Positions 57,784 to 64,000 of a stretch of 64,000 nt of DNA are shown here, one piece after another (position 1 is the stretch's first letter; every line of letters starts with the position of its first letter). Origin of the DNA: Streptomyces sp. CB02959 (GTDB lineage: Bacteria > Actinomycetota > Actinomycetes > Streptomycetales > Streptomycetaceae); contig NZ_NNBP01000017.1 of NCBI RefSeq assembly GCF_002803155.1, positions 124,001 through 188,000 of the forward strand, read 5' to 3'. The notes under the pieces were generated by a model that was given only the letters and a program-made list of their open reading frames with translations, searched no databases and had not been told where the DNA came from. The position numbers and the translations under genes were made by a program.

Positions 57784-58992
57784 ATGACCGAAGAGAAGCG
57801 TGGCCGGGCAGGAAACGGCGACGACTCCATCTACTGGGACAAGTCCAAGAACCGCTACATCGGGGCGATTTCACTCGGCTATACACCTGCCGGTAAAAGG
57901 AATCGATCGAAGGTGTCAGGGAAGACCAAAACCGAAGTGCGAGCAAAGCTGCGCGAGAAGCGTCGCGAGCTTGAAAATGGGGTAAAGACTTCCGCCGCGT
58001 ATACGGTAGAGCAGGCAGTGACCGACTGGCTCTCTCGTGGATTGAAAGGACGGGAAGCTTCCAGCGTTAAGGCGTATACCAGCCTTGCCAAGAACCATGT
58101 GATTGCCGCTTTGGGGAAGGCGAAGTTGCATGAGCTTGAGGCGGATGACGTGGACGACTGGCTGGACGTCAGGGCTGAGACTCTCTCGCGCGAGAGCCTC
58201 CGTCGAGTTCTGTGGATTCTGCGACGCTCAATCGCTCACGCTCAGCGGCGCGGGCGGGTCGGGGTGAACGTAGCTGAGTTCGTCGACTTGCCTGATGGGC
58301 AGGATGGGCGGCCCAGTAAGTCGCTCAGTCTGCTGCAGGCGCAAGCCTTGCTTTCGACGCGTCAGGGAAGCTGGATCCACGCCTATGTGGTACTGGCCTT
58401 GCTAGTTGGAATTAGGACGGAGGAAGAAAGGGCTCTGGCTTGGAATCACGTTCACACGAAGGTCGGTGAAGATGGGCGGTCGCATGTCGACGTATGGCGT
58501 TCAGTGCGAAGGGATGGCGAGACTAAGACGCGGTTGAGCCGACGCTCGCTTGCGATGCCGCTGCAGGCGGCCAAGGTCTTGGAGGACTACCGGGCGCGCC
58601 AACAGGCGGAATTTCAGGAAGCGGGCGCCGAATGGAGCATGCAAGGTTTGGTTTTTCCGGGTCCCGGTGGAGGGCAGAGGAGCTCGACGAATGTCCGGAA
58701 GAACCTGCGTTCCCTGCTGAAGGAAGCTGGACTTAAGCATCCGGAAGCTGAATTTCATGAACCTCAGGAATGGACGACGCGCGAGCTTCGTACGAGCTTC
58801 GTCTCACTGCTGTCGGATACCGGCGTACCGATCGAGGTCATCGCCAAGCTGGTTGGCCACAGCACCACCGCGACGACCGAGCGCTTCTACCGCAAGCAAC
58901 TCCGCCCCGTCATCGCGGAGGGAGCCGAAGCCATGGACGCTGTCTTCGAGTCGGACCGCAACGACGATCAGGGGGCGTCCACCGGCACGTAA
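57784..58992 (+). CDS. int: tyrosine recombinase (integrase)
   Basis: 402-aa phage-type integrase. Residues 1-70 are the AP2-like arm-binding domain, 75-170 the core-binding SAM-like domain, and 190-385 the catalytic domain: LLVGIRTEEERALAW (Arg about 211), RELRTSFVSLL (Arg about 336), VGHSTTATTERFYRKQL (His about 359, Tyr about 369). ATG 57784 follows GAAGGAGA. Base composition is visibly lower in GC than the rest of the element, hinting at a separate origin. It sits next to the right att site, as in other AICEs. Confidence 0.95.
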   Translation: MTEEKRGRAGNGDDSIYWDKSKNRYIGAISLGYTPAGKRNRSKVSGKTKTEVRAKLREKRRELENGVKTSAAYTVEQAVTDWLSRGLKGREASSVKAYTSLAKNHVIAALGKAKLHELEADDVDDWLDVRAETLSRESLRRVLWILRRSIAHAQRRGRVGVNVAEFVDLPDGQDGRPSKSLSLLQAQALLSTRQGSWIHAYVVLALLVGIRTEEERALAWNHVHTKVGEDGRSHVDVWRSVRRDGETKTRLSRRSLAMPLQAAKVLEDYRARQQAEFQEAGAEWSMQGLVFPGPGGGQRSSTNVRKNLRSLLKEAGLKHPEAEFHEPQEWTTRELRTSFVSLLSDTGVPIEVIAKLVGHSTTATTERFYRKQLRPVIAEGAEAMDAVFESDRNDDQGASTGT

Positions 58993-58995
58993 TTC
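58985..58995. other. att-core-like half site at int stop
   Basis: GCACGTAATTC overlaps the int TAA. The same 11 bp run across the left att core end (39751-39761). Confidence 0.4.
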
Positions 58996-59002
58996 CCATG
59001 GA

Positions 59003-59022
59003 TGGCTCCCTCCTTGGCTCCC
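59003..59022. promoter_or_regulatory. candidate integrase arm-type sites (right)
   Basis: Two TGGCTCCC copies 12 bp apart (59003, 59015), matching the cluster near the left att. Confidence 0.45.
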
Positions 59023-59089
59023 AAATGGCGGTCCCGTCAAGGCGCAGGCCGTTTGACCTGCAAGGGAGCGGGCCGAGTCGGCGCATCCC

Positions 59090-59107
59090 CATTACCTTGC
59101 ACGTAAT
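59090..59107. repeat. right att core
   Basis: CATTACCTTGCACGTAAT, identical to 39742-39759. Confidence 0.85.
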
Positions 59108-59143
59108 CGACCCGCGCCCGCCGCTCCGGCAGAGTCGAGGCAT

Positions 59144-59179
59144 CGGTTCACGGACCGGCGCACTCCGGCCCGTGAACCG
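59144..59179. promoter_or_regulatory. inverted repeat upstream of NTF2-like gene
   Basis: CGGTTCACGG / CCGTGAACCG, 10-bp arms with a 16-nt loop, 97 bp before the ATG. Operator or terminator. Confidence 0.45.
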
Positions 59180-59275
59180 GTGCTGACACCTCGTCAGCCA
59201 TGTGCCGGCCGGATCGGCACCGGACGTGATCCGGAGTCGGACCGGACACCCGACGGATACCACCAGGAGTTCGAG

Positions 59276-59677
59276 ATGTCGCAGAACGTGCAGCAGGGCG
59301 CCACCGGGCAGGCCATCGACCACGCGGCCGCCGCCGAGCGGTACCTGGCGGCATGGAACGCCACCGAGGACGGCGCGCGGGACAAGGCCGTCGCCGCGGC
59401 CTTCGCCGAGGGGGCCACCTACACCGACCCGCTCGCCGACGTCGCCGGGCACGACGGGCTCGCGGCGTTGATCGCCGGGGCGCAGCAGCAGTTCCCGGGC
59501 TTCGTGTTCCGGCCGCTGGGCGCGGTGGACGGGCACCACGACATCGCGCGGTTCGGCTGGGAGCTGGTCGCGCCGGACGGGTCGGCGCCGGTCGCCGGGT
59601 TCGATGTGGTGCGACTGGCCGAGGATGGCCGGATCGTGTCGGTGCTGGGCTTCCTGGACCGCGTACCGGCGGCCTGA
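59276..59677 (+). CDS. NTF2-like / SnoaL-type protein
   Basis: 133-aa cone-shaped alpha+beta barrel protein (AAERYLAAWNATEDGARDKAV, GATYTDPLADVAGHDGL, GFDVVRLAEDGRIVSVLGF). Relatives include polyketide cyclases and steroid isomerases, but catalytic residues vary and function cannot be read off. ATG 59276 follows CAGGAG. It is convergent with the XRE/MmyB gene; such pairs are common in Streptomyces and the regulator probably controls this gene. Confidence 0.85.
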   Translation: MSQNVQQGATGQAIDHAAAAERYLAAWNATEDGARDKAVAAAFAEGATYTDPLADVAGHDGLAALIAGAQQQFPGFVFRPLGAVDGHHDIARFGWELVAPDGSAPVAGFDVVRLAEDGRIVSVLGFLDRVPAA

Positions 59678-59684
59678 AACGCCC

Positions 59685-60497
59685 CTACCCGGCCACTTTC
59701 CGCAGATACGCGGCCGTTTCGGGGTCGGCGGGCAGGAACGCCTCCAGCGCCAGCTCCGAGACGGTCACGTCCATCGGTGTGTTGAAGGTGGCGATGGTGG
59801 AGAGGAAGGACAACACCGTGCCGCGGTGCTCGATCACCAGCGGCAGGGCGAACGGCGGGTGTTCGCCCGCGGCCGGGGCCTCCCGCTCGCGGTCCGGCAG
59901 CGGGTAGGAGCGGAGCTCGTCGTGCAGCGCGCGCAGCGGGGCCGACCGCATCAGCGCCAACTGCCGGTCCAGCTGGGCGAAGAGGTGCTCCCGCCACTCC
60001 GGGAAGTTGCGGATGCGGGGGGCCATACCGCGCGGGTGGAGGGTGAGCCGCAGGGCGTTGACCGGCGGGTGGAGGAGTTCCGGGTCGACGCCGTCCAGCA
60101 GCACGCCGAGGCCCTGGTTGGTCGCCTGTACGTGGTACATCCCGTCGACCACCAGGGCGGGGTACGGGTCGTAGCCGGCCAGCAGCCTCTCCATGCCGGC
60201 CCGGAGCGCGGACATCGACGGGTCGTCCAACGGGGTCTCCGGGAAGGCGGGGGCGTAACCGGCCGCGATCAGCAGGGCGTTGCGTTCACGGACCGGTACG
60301 TCGAGGTGTTCGGCCAGCCGCAGCACCATCTCCTGGCTCGGGCGGGAGCGGCCGGTCTCGACGAAGCTGATGTGGCGGGCCGAGGAGTCGGCGCGCAGTG
60401 CCAGCTCCAGCTGGCTGATCCGGCGCCGGTCGCGCCATTCCCGCAACAGGGTGCCCACACCCGTGGTTTCCGGCGCGGACGCCGTGGCAGTCGTCAT
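59685..60497 (-). CDS. XRE regulator with MmyB-like ligand-binding domain
   Basis: 270-aa regulator. The HTH reads RISQLELALRADSSARHISF then VETGRSRPSQEMVLRLAEHL. The C-terminal MmyB/PAS-like domain (YPALVVDGMYHVQATNQGLG, ALPLVIEHRGTVLSFLST) probably binds a fatty-acid-like ligand. ATG 60497 is the family-typical start. A TTACCGGTGGTAA palindrome (60527-60539) 30 bp upstream is likely its own operator. Confidence 0.9.
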   Translation of the reverse strand: MTTATASAPETTGVGTLLREWRDRRRISQLELALRADSSARHISFVETGRSRPSQEMVLRLAEHLDVPVRERNALLIAAGYAPAFPETPLDDPSMSALRAGMERLLAGYDPYPALVVDGMYHVQATNQGLGVLLDGVDPELLHPPVNALRLTLHPRGMAPRIRNFPEWREHLFAQLDRQLALMRSAPLRALHDELRSYPLPDREREAPAAGEHPPFALPLVIEHRGTVLSFLSTIATFNTPMDVTVSELALEAFLPADPETAAYLRKVAG

Positions 60498-60526
60498 GGG
60501 GGCGACGGTAGCCGACCTGCCAGGCA

Positions 60527-60539
60527 TTACCGGTGGTAA
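60527..60539. promoter_or_regulatory. palindrome upstream of XRE/MmyB gene
   Basis: TTACC-GGT-GGTAA. With its left flank it reads GCATTACC, which matches the CATTACC start of the att core. Confidence 0.5.
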
Positions 60540-60678
60540 CTTCTCGGTTCGACGGCGGCCGGCGGCGCACCGGCCGCCCCGTCCGTTCCCGCCGGCCGGA
60601 CGCGGAACCGCCCCCGGCGTGCCAGGCTGGAACTGCCGCAACCCCAGCGGCGGTGACCGGCACACGGCGGGAGGCGTT

Positions 60679-60990
60679 ATGAACGCGCAGGTGGAACCAC
60701 TCGGCGACGCGGAGATCGAGGACCGCCTCCTCGACCTCCCCGGCTGGACGGTCGAGAGCGAGCTGCTGAACCGCAGCTACCGCTTCGACCGGCACTTCCA
60801 GGCCGCCGCGATGGTCATCCACATCGCCCAGATCCAGGAGGAGTTGGGCCACCACGCCGATCTGACGCTCGGCTACAACCGGCTCGCCGTCGCGGTCAAC
60901 ACCCACAGCATCGGCGGCCGGATCACCCACCTCGACTTTGGCCTGGCCCGCCGCATCGAGGAGATCGCCGCGGGCCACGGCGCCCGCTGA
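60679..60990 (+). CDS. pterin-4a-carbinolamine dehydratase
   Basis: 103-aa PCD/DCoH enzyme that dehydrates 4a-hydroxytetrahydropterin to quinonoid dihydropterin, recycling the cofactor of aromatic hydroxylases. The active-site motif is EELGHHADLTLGYNRL (His pair) with NTHSIGGRITHLD. ATG 60679 follows GGGAGG. Single gene, between divergent/convergent neighbours; no hydroxylase adjacent. Confidence 0.93.
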   Translation: MNAQVEPLGDAEIEDRLLDLPGWTVESELLNRSYRFDRHFQAAAMVIHIAQIQEELGHHADLTLGYNRLAVAVNTHSIGGRITHLDFGLARRIEEIAAGHGAR

Positions 60991-61000
60991 ACGGCCGCGG

Positions 61001-61921
61001 TCAGCTCGGGCGGCGCGGCCGGACGACCCGCCCGGCCCGCGCCAGCTCCACGTTGAACTGCGCACCGGACAGCAGCGACAGGTTGGAGAACCACAGCCAG
61101 ATCAGGAACACCACCGGCCCGGCCAGCGACCCGTACAGCCGGTTGAAGGTGCCGACGTACGACGCGTAGAACGCGAAGCCCGCCGACGACACCAGCCACA
61201 GCAGCACCGCCAGCACCCCGCCCGGCCCGGCCCGCCGCACCCCGCGGAAATGCGGCGGCCCGGACCGGAACAGCACCATCGCCAGCACGGTCGCCAGCAC
61301 CAGCAGCAGCGGCCACTGGAGCACGTTCCACAGCGTCTCGCCCGCCTCGCCGAGCCCCAGCGCCCGGCCCAGCGCGGTCGCCACCGGACCGCTCACCAGC
61401 AGCGCCACCGCACTGCAGATCAGCAGCGCCATCAGCAGCAGCGCGGTCACGATGATCCGCGGCGCCTTCCGCCACGGCGGCCGGTCGTCCTTCGTCCGGT
61501 GCATCGCGTGCAGCGCCCTCCGGAACACCGCCAGATAACTGCACGACGACCACAGCGCACTGACCGCCGCACCGCCCACCACCACCCAGGCGGCAGTGCG
61601 CTGGTGCGCCATCACCACCAGCGCGTGCCGGACCGTCACCCCCGACTCGGCCGGGGCGATCGAGCTGAGCCGGTTGATCAACTGCTCGGTACCGGCCGGA
61701 TCGGCCAGCCCGATCAGCGAGATGGTGAGGATCGCCGACGGCAGCAGCGCCAGCACCGAGTAGTACGTCAGGCTCGCCGCGTAGTCCGTGACGTCGTCGT
61801 GCCAGACGGACAGCGGCGTCCGGCGCAGCGCCGTGCGGTACCGCCGCCAGCGCGACCGGCCGGCCGGGCGCTCCGGCCCGGTCCGCACCGGGGCCGTCGA
61901 CGGTGCGGTCTCAGCCCCCAT
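61001..61921 (-). CDS. YihY/BrkB-type membrane protein
   Basis: 306-aa protein with six membrane helices and the family signature DYAASLTYYSVLALLPSAIL near the N-terminus, plus RLYGSLAGPVVFLIWLWFSN near the end. Often mis-called ribonuclease BN; function is unknown, possibly transport or envelope-related. ATG 61921 is preferred. Its stop lies 11 bp from the PCD stop (convergent). Confidence 0.9.
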   Translation of the reverse strand: MGAETAPSTAPVRTGPERPAGRSRWRRYRTALRRTPLSVWHDDVTDYAASLTYYSVLALLPSAILTISLIGLADPAGTEQLINRLSSIAPAESGVTVRHALVVMAHQRTAAWVVVGGAAVSALWSSCSYLAVFRRALHAMHRTKDDRPPWRKAPRIIVTALLLMALLICSAVALLVSGPVATALGRALGLGEAGETLWNVLQWPLLLVLATVLAMVLFRSGPPHFRGVRRAGPGGVLAVLLWLVSSAGFAFYASYVGTFNRLYGSLAGPVVFLIWLWFSNLSLLSGAQFNVELARAGRVVRPRRPS

Positions 61922-62112
61922 GCCGGACCCCCGCCGCCCCGGTCCGCAGCCGCGCGACGCACCCCATACCGCTCCCGCCCATGTCGCTTCCGTCCTCTGT
62001 GTCGTACTGGTCCGGCATCGTCCCGGTCCCCGGTCCTGCATCATGCCCCGGCGCGGCGACCGCAGGCGAGGCGCGGGCCGCCCGGGCACCCGGCGGGCGC
62101 CGCCGTGGCCCG

Positions 62113-63189
62113 TCAGCCGAACGGCAGGACCCGCCACGGGGACGCCGGATCCTGCGTCAGCGCCCGGTGGAGGTGCACCGCCTCGGCGTACGCCGGCCCG
62201 AACCAGCCGCCGTCGAACGCCAGCGCCCGCCCGAGCGCATAGCCGGCGGCGAACTCCTCCCACGAGCCGTAGACCTCCGCGGCCCGGCCCGCCACCCGCG
62301 TCACCGCCTGCTCGGCCTGCGGCGGCGCGCACAGCCGCGCGCCCAGGCCCCAGCGGACCAGGCCCACCGCGTGCACCAGGTCCAGCGCGGCCAGCGACCC
62401 CACCCGGCCCCCGGCCGGCAGCAGCCCGTCCGTCCGGAACCGCTCCTCGTACCGGTCCACCAGCTCCGGGACCGCGGGCGCCGCGGCACCGTCGGCCGGT
62501 GCGTCCCCGGTGGCCCCCGGACCGGGCGCCCCGGCGCGGGCGCGCAGCGCCGCCTCGGTCTCGGCCGGTACGAACCGCCCGCCGAGCAACTGGTCGAACC
62601 GCTGCTGCCAGCTCGTCGGATCGGCCACCGACCACTGCGCGCGCAGCGTCTCCGCGTCCGTCGAGTAGTCCAGGAACGCCGTCCCCAACTCGTTCCAGGG
62701 CACGCTGTGGTGCACCGCGAGCGGTGCCCCGCAGGCCAGCCCCTGCGCCACCGGACCGTGCAGCGGCCCGCCGTAGTGGGTGACCAGCAGCCCGCCCGGC
62801 CGCACCCCCAGCTGCGCCCGCATCCGCAGCCAGCCGGCGCGGTGGGCGGGCGTCGCGAACAGGTACGAGGCGAACGGAGTGCCCGGGTTGACCGCCAGCC
62901 GCCACTTGTCGTTCGGCCAGTCCTGGGCCAGCTCCTCGACCGAGACCCGGTCGAAAAACCGCTGCGGCTCCCAGGGCGGCAGCATGCCGCGCGTCAGCAC
63001 GGGAATGCACTTACCGCCCGCCACCGGATCGTCGTAGACCGGCAGTGGCTCCTGCCCCTGCTGCGGCACCGCCAGATACAGATCCTCACCGGCGATCGCC
63101 GCGACCTGTCCGTCCCCGTCCCCACGTGCCGTTGCCTCGTACAGCCGCCGCTCGGTCTCCGTCGGCGGCATCCATCCCGGAGTACCCAC
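62113..63189 (-). CDS. SseB-N / DUF1266 protein
   Basis: 358-aa soluble protein. The N-terminal SseB-like domain (ERRLYEATARGDGDGQVAAI, GGKCIPVLTRG, AVNPGTPFASYL) is followed by a DUF1266 domain (LDLVHAVGLVRWGLGARLC, SWEEFAAGYALGRALAFDGG). The Pro/Ala/Gly linker between them is at residues 215-240. GTG 63189 (VGTPGWMPPTE) or ATG 63171 are possible starts. Function unknown; SseB relatives are linked to secretion and stress. Confidence 0.82.
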   Translation of the reverse strand: MGTPGWMPPTETERRLYEATARGDGDGQVAAIAGEDLYLAVPQQGQEPLPVYDDPVAGGKCIPVLTRGMLPPWEPQRFFDRVSVEELAQDWPNDKWRLAVNPGTPFASYLFATPAHRAGWLRMRAQLGVRPGGLLVTHYGGPLHGPVAQGLACGAPLAVHHSVPWNELGTAFLDYSTDAETLRAQWSVADPTSWQQRFDQLLGGRFVPAETEAALRARAGAPGPGATGDAPADGAAAPAVPELVDRYEERFRTDGLLPAGGRVGSLAALDLVHAVGLVRWGLGARLCAPPQAEQAVTRVAGRAAEVYGSWEEFAAGYALGRALAFDGGWFGPAYAEAVHLHRALTQDPASPWRVLPFG

Positions 63190-63303
63190 AGGCCAAGACC
63201 CTACGGTGGCCCCGGCCCCGGCCGGTACCAGGGGCCGCGGCCGGACCGCCGGAGCGGCCGCGGCCGTTTGCCGGAGCCCACCCCGTAACGGAGGCTCGAT
63301 GCC

Positions 63304-64000
63304 ATGAGCAGTCACGACCACCCCGTACCCGGGCACCAGCACCGTGCCGCCGGCCAGGACGGCGCGGCCATCGACTGGGAAGTGCTCGGCCCGCACCTCG
63401 AACGGGGCGCCGACATCCAGACACCGCTCTACGAGCAGGCCGCCGCCTGGCTCCGCGCACTGCTCGCCCCCGACGGCGACCCGGCCGGCACGGTGGCCGT
63501 CCGCCGCATCCTGGACGTCGGCAGCGGCCCCGGCGTCGTCAGCTGCCTGCTGGCACGGGCCTTCCCGGACGCCGAGGTGTGCGCGGTGGACGCCACCGAG
63601 GCCCTGCTGGCCCGGGCCCGCGCCCGAGCCGGGCGGCTCGGGCTGGCCGACCGGATCCACACCCACTGTGCCGAGGTCCCGCACGGCCTCGATCCGCTCG
63701 GCGGCGCCGACCTCATCTGGTCGAGCAAGGCACTGCACCACGTCGGGGACCAGCGCGGTGCGGTGGCCGCGCTCGCCGGCCACCTGCGGCCCGGCGGACT
63801 GCTCGCGGTCTGCGAAGGCGGCCTCGCCCCGCGGTTCCTGCCGCGCGACATCGGCATCGGCCGCCCCGGACTCCAGGCCCGGCTGGACGCGGCCGCCGAG
63901 AAGTGGTTCACCGACATGCGGGCCGCCCTGCCCGACGTCACCGACACACTGGAGGACTGGCCCGCCTTCCTGGCCAACGCCGGTCTGCGCACGCCGCGCA
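63304..64000 (+). CDS. class I SAM-dependent methyltransferase, 5' part
   Basis: The first 232 codons are present; the gene runs past the right edge. Motif I ILDVGSGPGVVSCLLARAF, the acidic AVDAT, motif IV GADLIWSSKALHHVGD and LRPGGLLAVCEGG are clear. ATG 63304 follows GGAGG. It is divergent from the DUF1266 gene. Substrate unknown. Confidence 0.9.
   Translation, partial: MSSHDHPVPGHQHRAAGQDGAAIDWEVLGPHLERGADIQTPLYEQAAAWLRALLAPDGDPAGTVAVRRILDVGSGPGVVSCLLARAFPDAEVCAVDATEALLARARARAGRLGLADRIHTHCAEVPHGLDPLGGADLIWSSKALHHVGDQRGAVAALAGHLRPGGLLAVCEGGLAPRFLPRDIGIGRPGLQARLDAAAEKWFTDMRAALPDVTDTLEDWPAFLANAGLRTPR

Larger units (their letters stand above)
39742..59107. mobile_element. AICE: pSAM2-like integrative and conjugative element
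   Basis: A 19.4-kb element bounded by the 18-bp direct repeat CATTACCTTGCACGTAAT. It contains integrase and Xis at the right end, an iteron array, prim-pol plus helicases and SSB, a TraB/FtsK translocase with clt-like repeats, spread-type small membrane genes, and a regulatory block (GntR, HD, Nudix, XRE). All core modules are intact, so it may still be mobile. Integration is in an intergenic site rather than a tRNA gene. The integrase-end coding sequence is visibly lower in GC than the flanks. Confidence 0.9.

Overview
The window is high-GC actinobacterial DNA. Codon bias, PadR/TetR/GntR/XRE regulators, GTG starts, stem-loops without U-tracts, CYP105-type P450 logic and a pSAM2-like actinomycete integrative and conjugative element (AICE) all point to Streptomyces or a close relative. 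No rRNA, complete tRNA or CRISPR array was seen.

Left chromosomal arm (1-39741). In order: the 3' end of a bile-acid/arsenite-type symporter; a COG4705 membrane protein; a two-component system whose response regulator is broken by a 1-nt deletion; a class-A beta-lactamase-like serine hydrolase; a GH13 alpha-glucosidase; a PadR regulator followed by an 8-bp microsatellite; an M55/M20 peptidase pair; a secreted CocE-type hydrolase; a ferredoxin/CYP105-like P450 pair; a TetR/DUF2867 divergent pair with twin operators; a CoA-transferase; GNAT and VOC proteins; a DUF6204-like protein; an arginase-family protein; a DUF5107-TPR protein; a frameshifted quinone oxidoreductase; a second VOC protein; a methyltransferase; a PAP2-lipid kinase fusion; a GNAT; an aminotransferase-like protein without the PLP lysine; MBL and DedA proteins; a membrane-anchored alkaline-phosphatase-superfamily protein; a STAND NTPase with about ten TPRs; and an APC amino-acid transporter.

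Integrated element (about 39742-59107, 19.4 kb). It is bounded by an 18-bp direct repeat. Left to right: a regulatory block (tandem-wHTH GntR, HD phosphohydrolase, Nudix, XRE with a PLD-like domain); a conserved hypothetical with a Cys cluster; a run of small translationally coupled genes including a PycTM-like membrane protein and a DUF2637 coiled-coil membrane protein (spread-like functions); a membrane/basic protein with a nested in-frame gene; a TraB/FtsK DNA translocase followed by G(G/A)TGACAG repeats that look like a clt locus; small membrane proteins; SSB; a prim-pol; two tandem DUF3631 helicase-like genes (the first C-terminally truncated); an array of eleven 9-bp iterons (candidate ori); Xis; and a tyrosine integrase. 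This is a complete excise-replicate-transfer-integrate module. Its cargo is mainly nucleotide-acting proteins (HD, Nudix, PycTM-like), which may provide transfer immunity or defence.

Right chromosomal arm (59108-64000): an NTF2-like protein, an XRE/MmyB-type regulator, pterin-4a-carbinolamine dehydratase, a YihY/BrkB membrane protein, an SseB/DUF1266 protein and the start of a class I methyltransferase.

The most distinctive signals are inside the element: the scarred tandem helicase duplication with local sequence homogenisation, the iteron array overlapping the helicase 3' end, the clt-like repeats, and a palindromic att core that abuts the upstream gene's terminator. All assignments come from reading the sequence; no searches were run.
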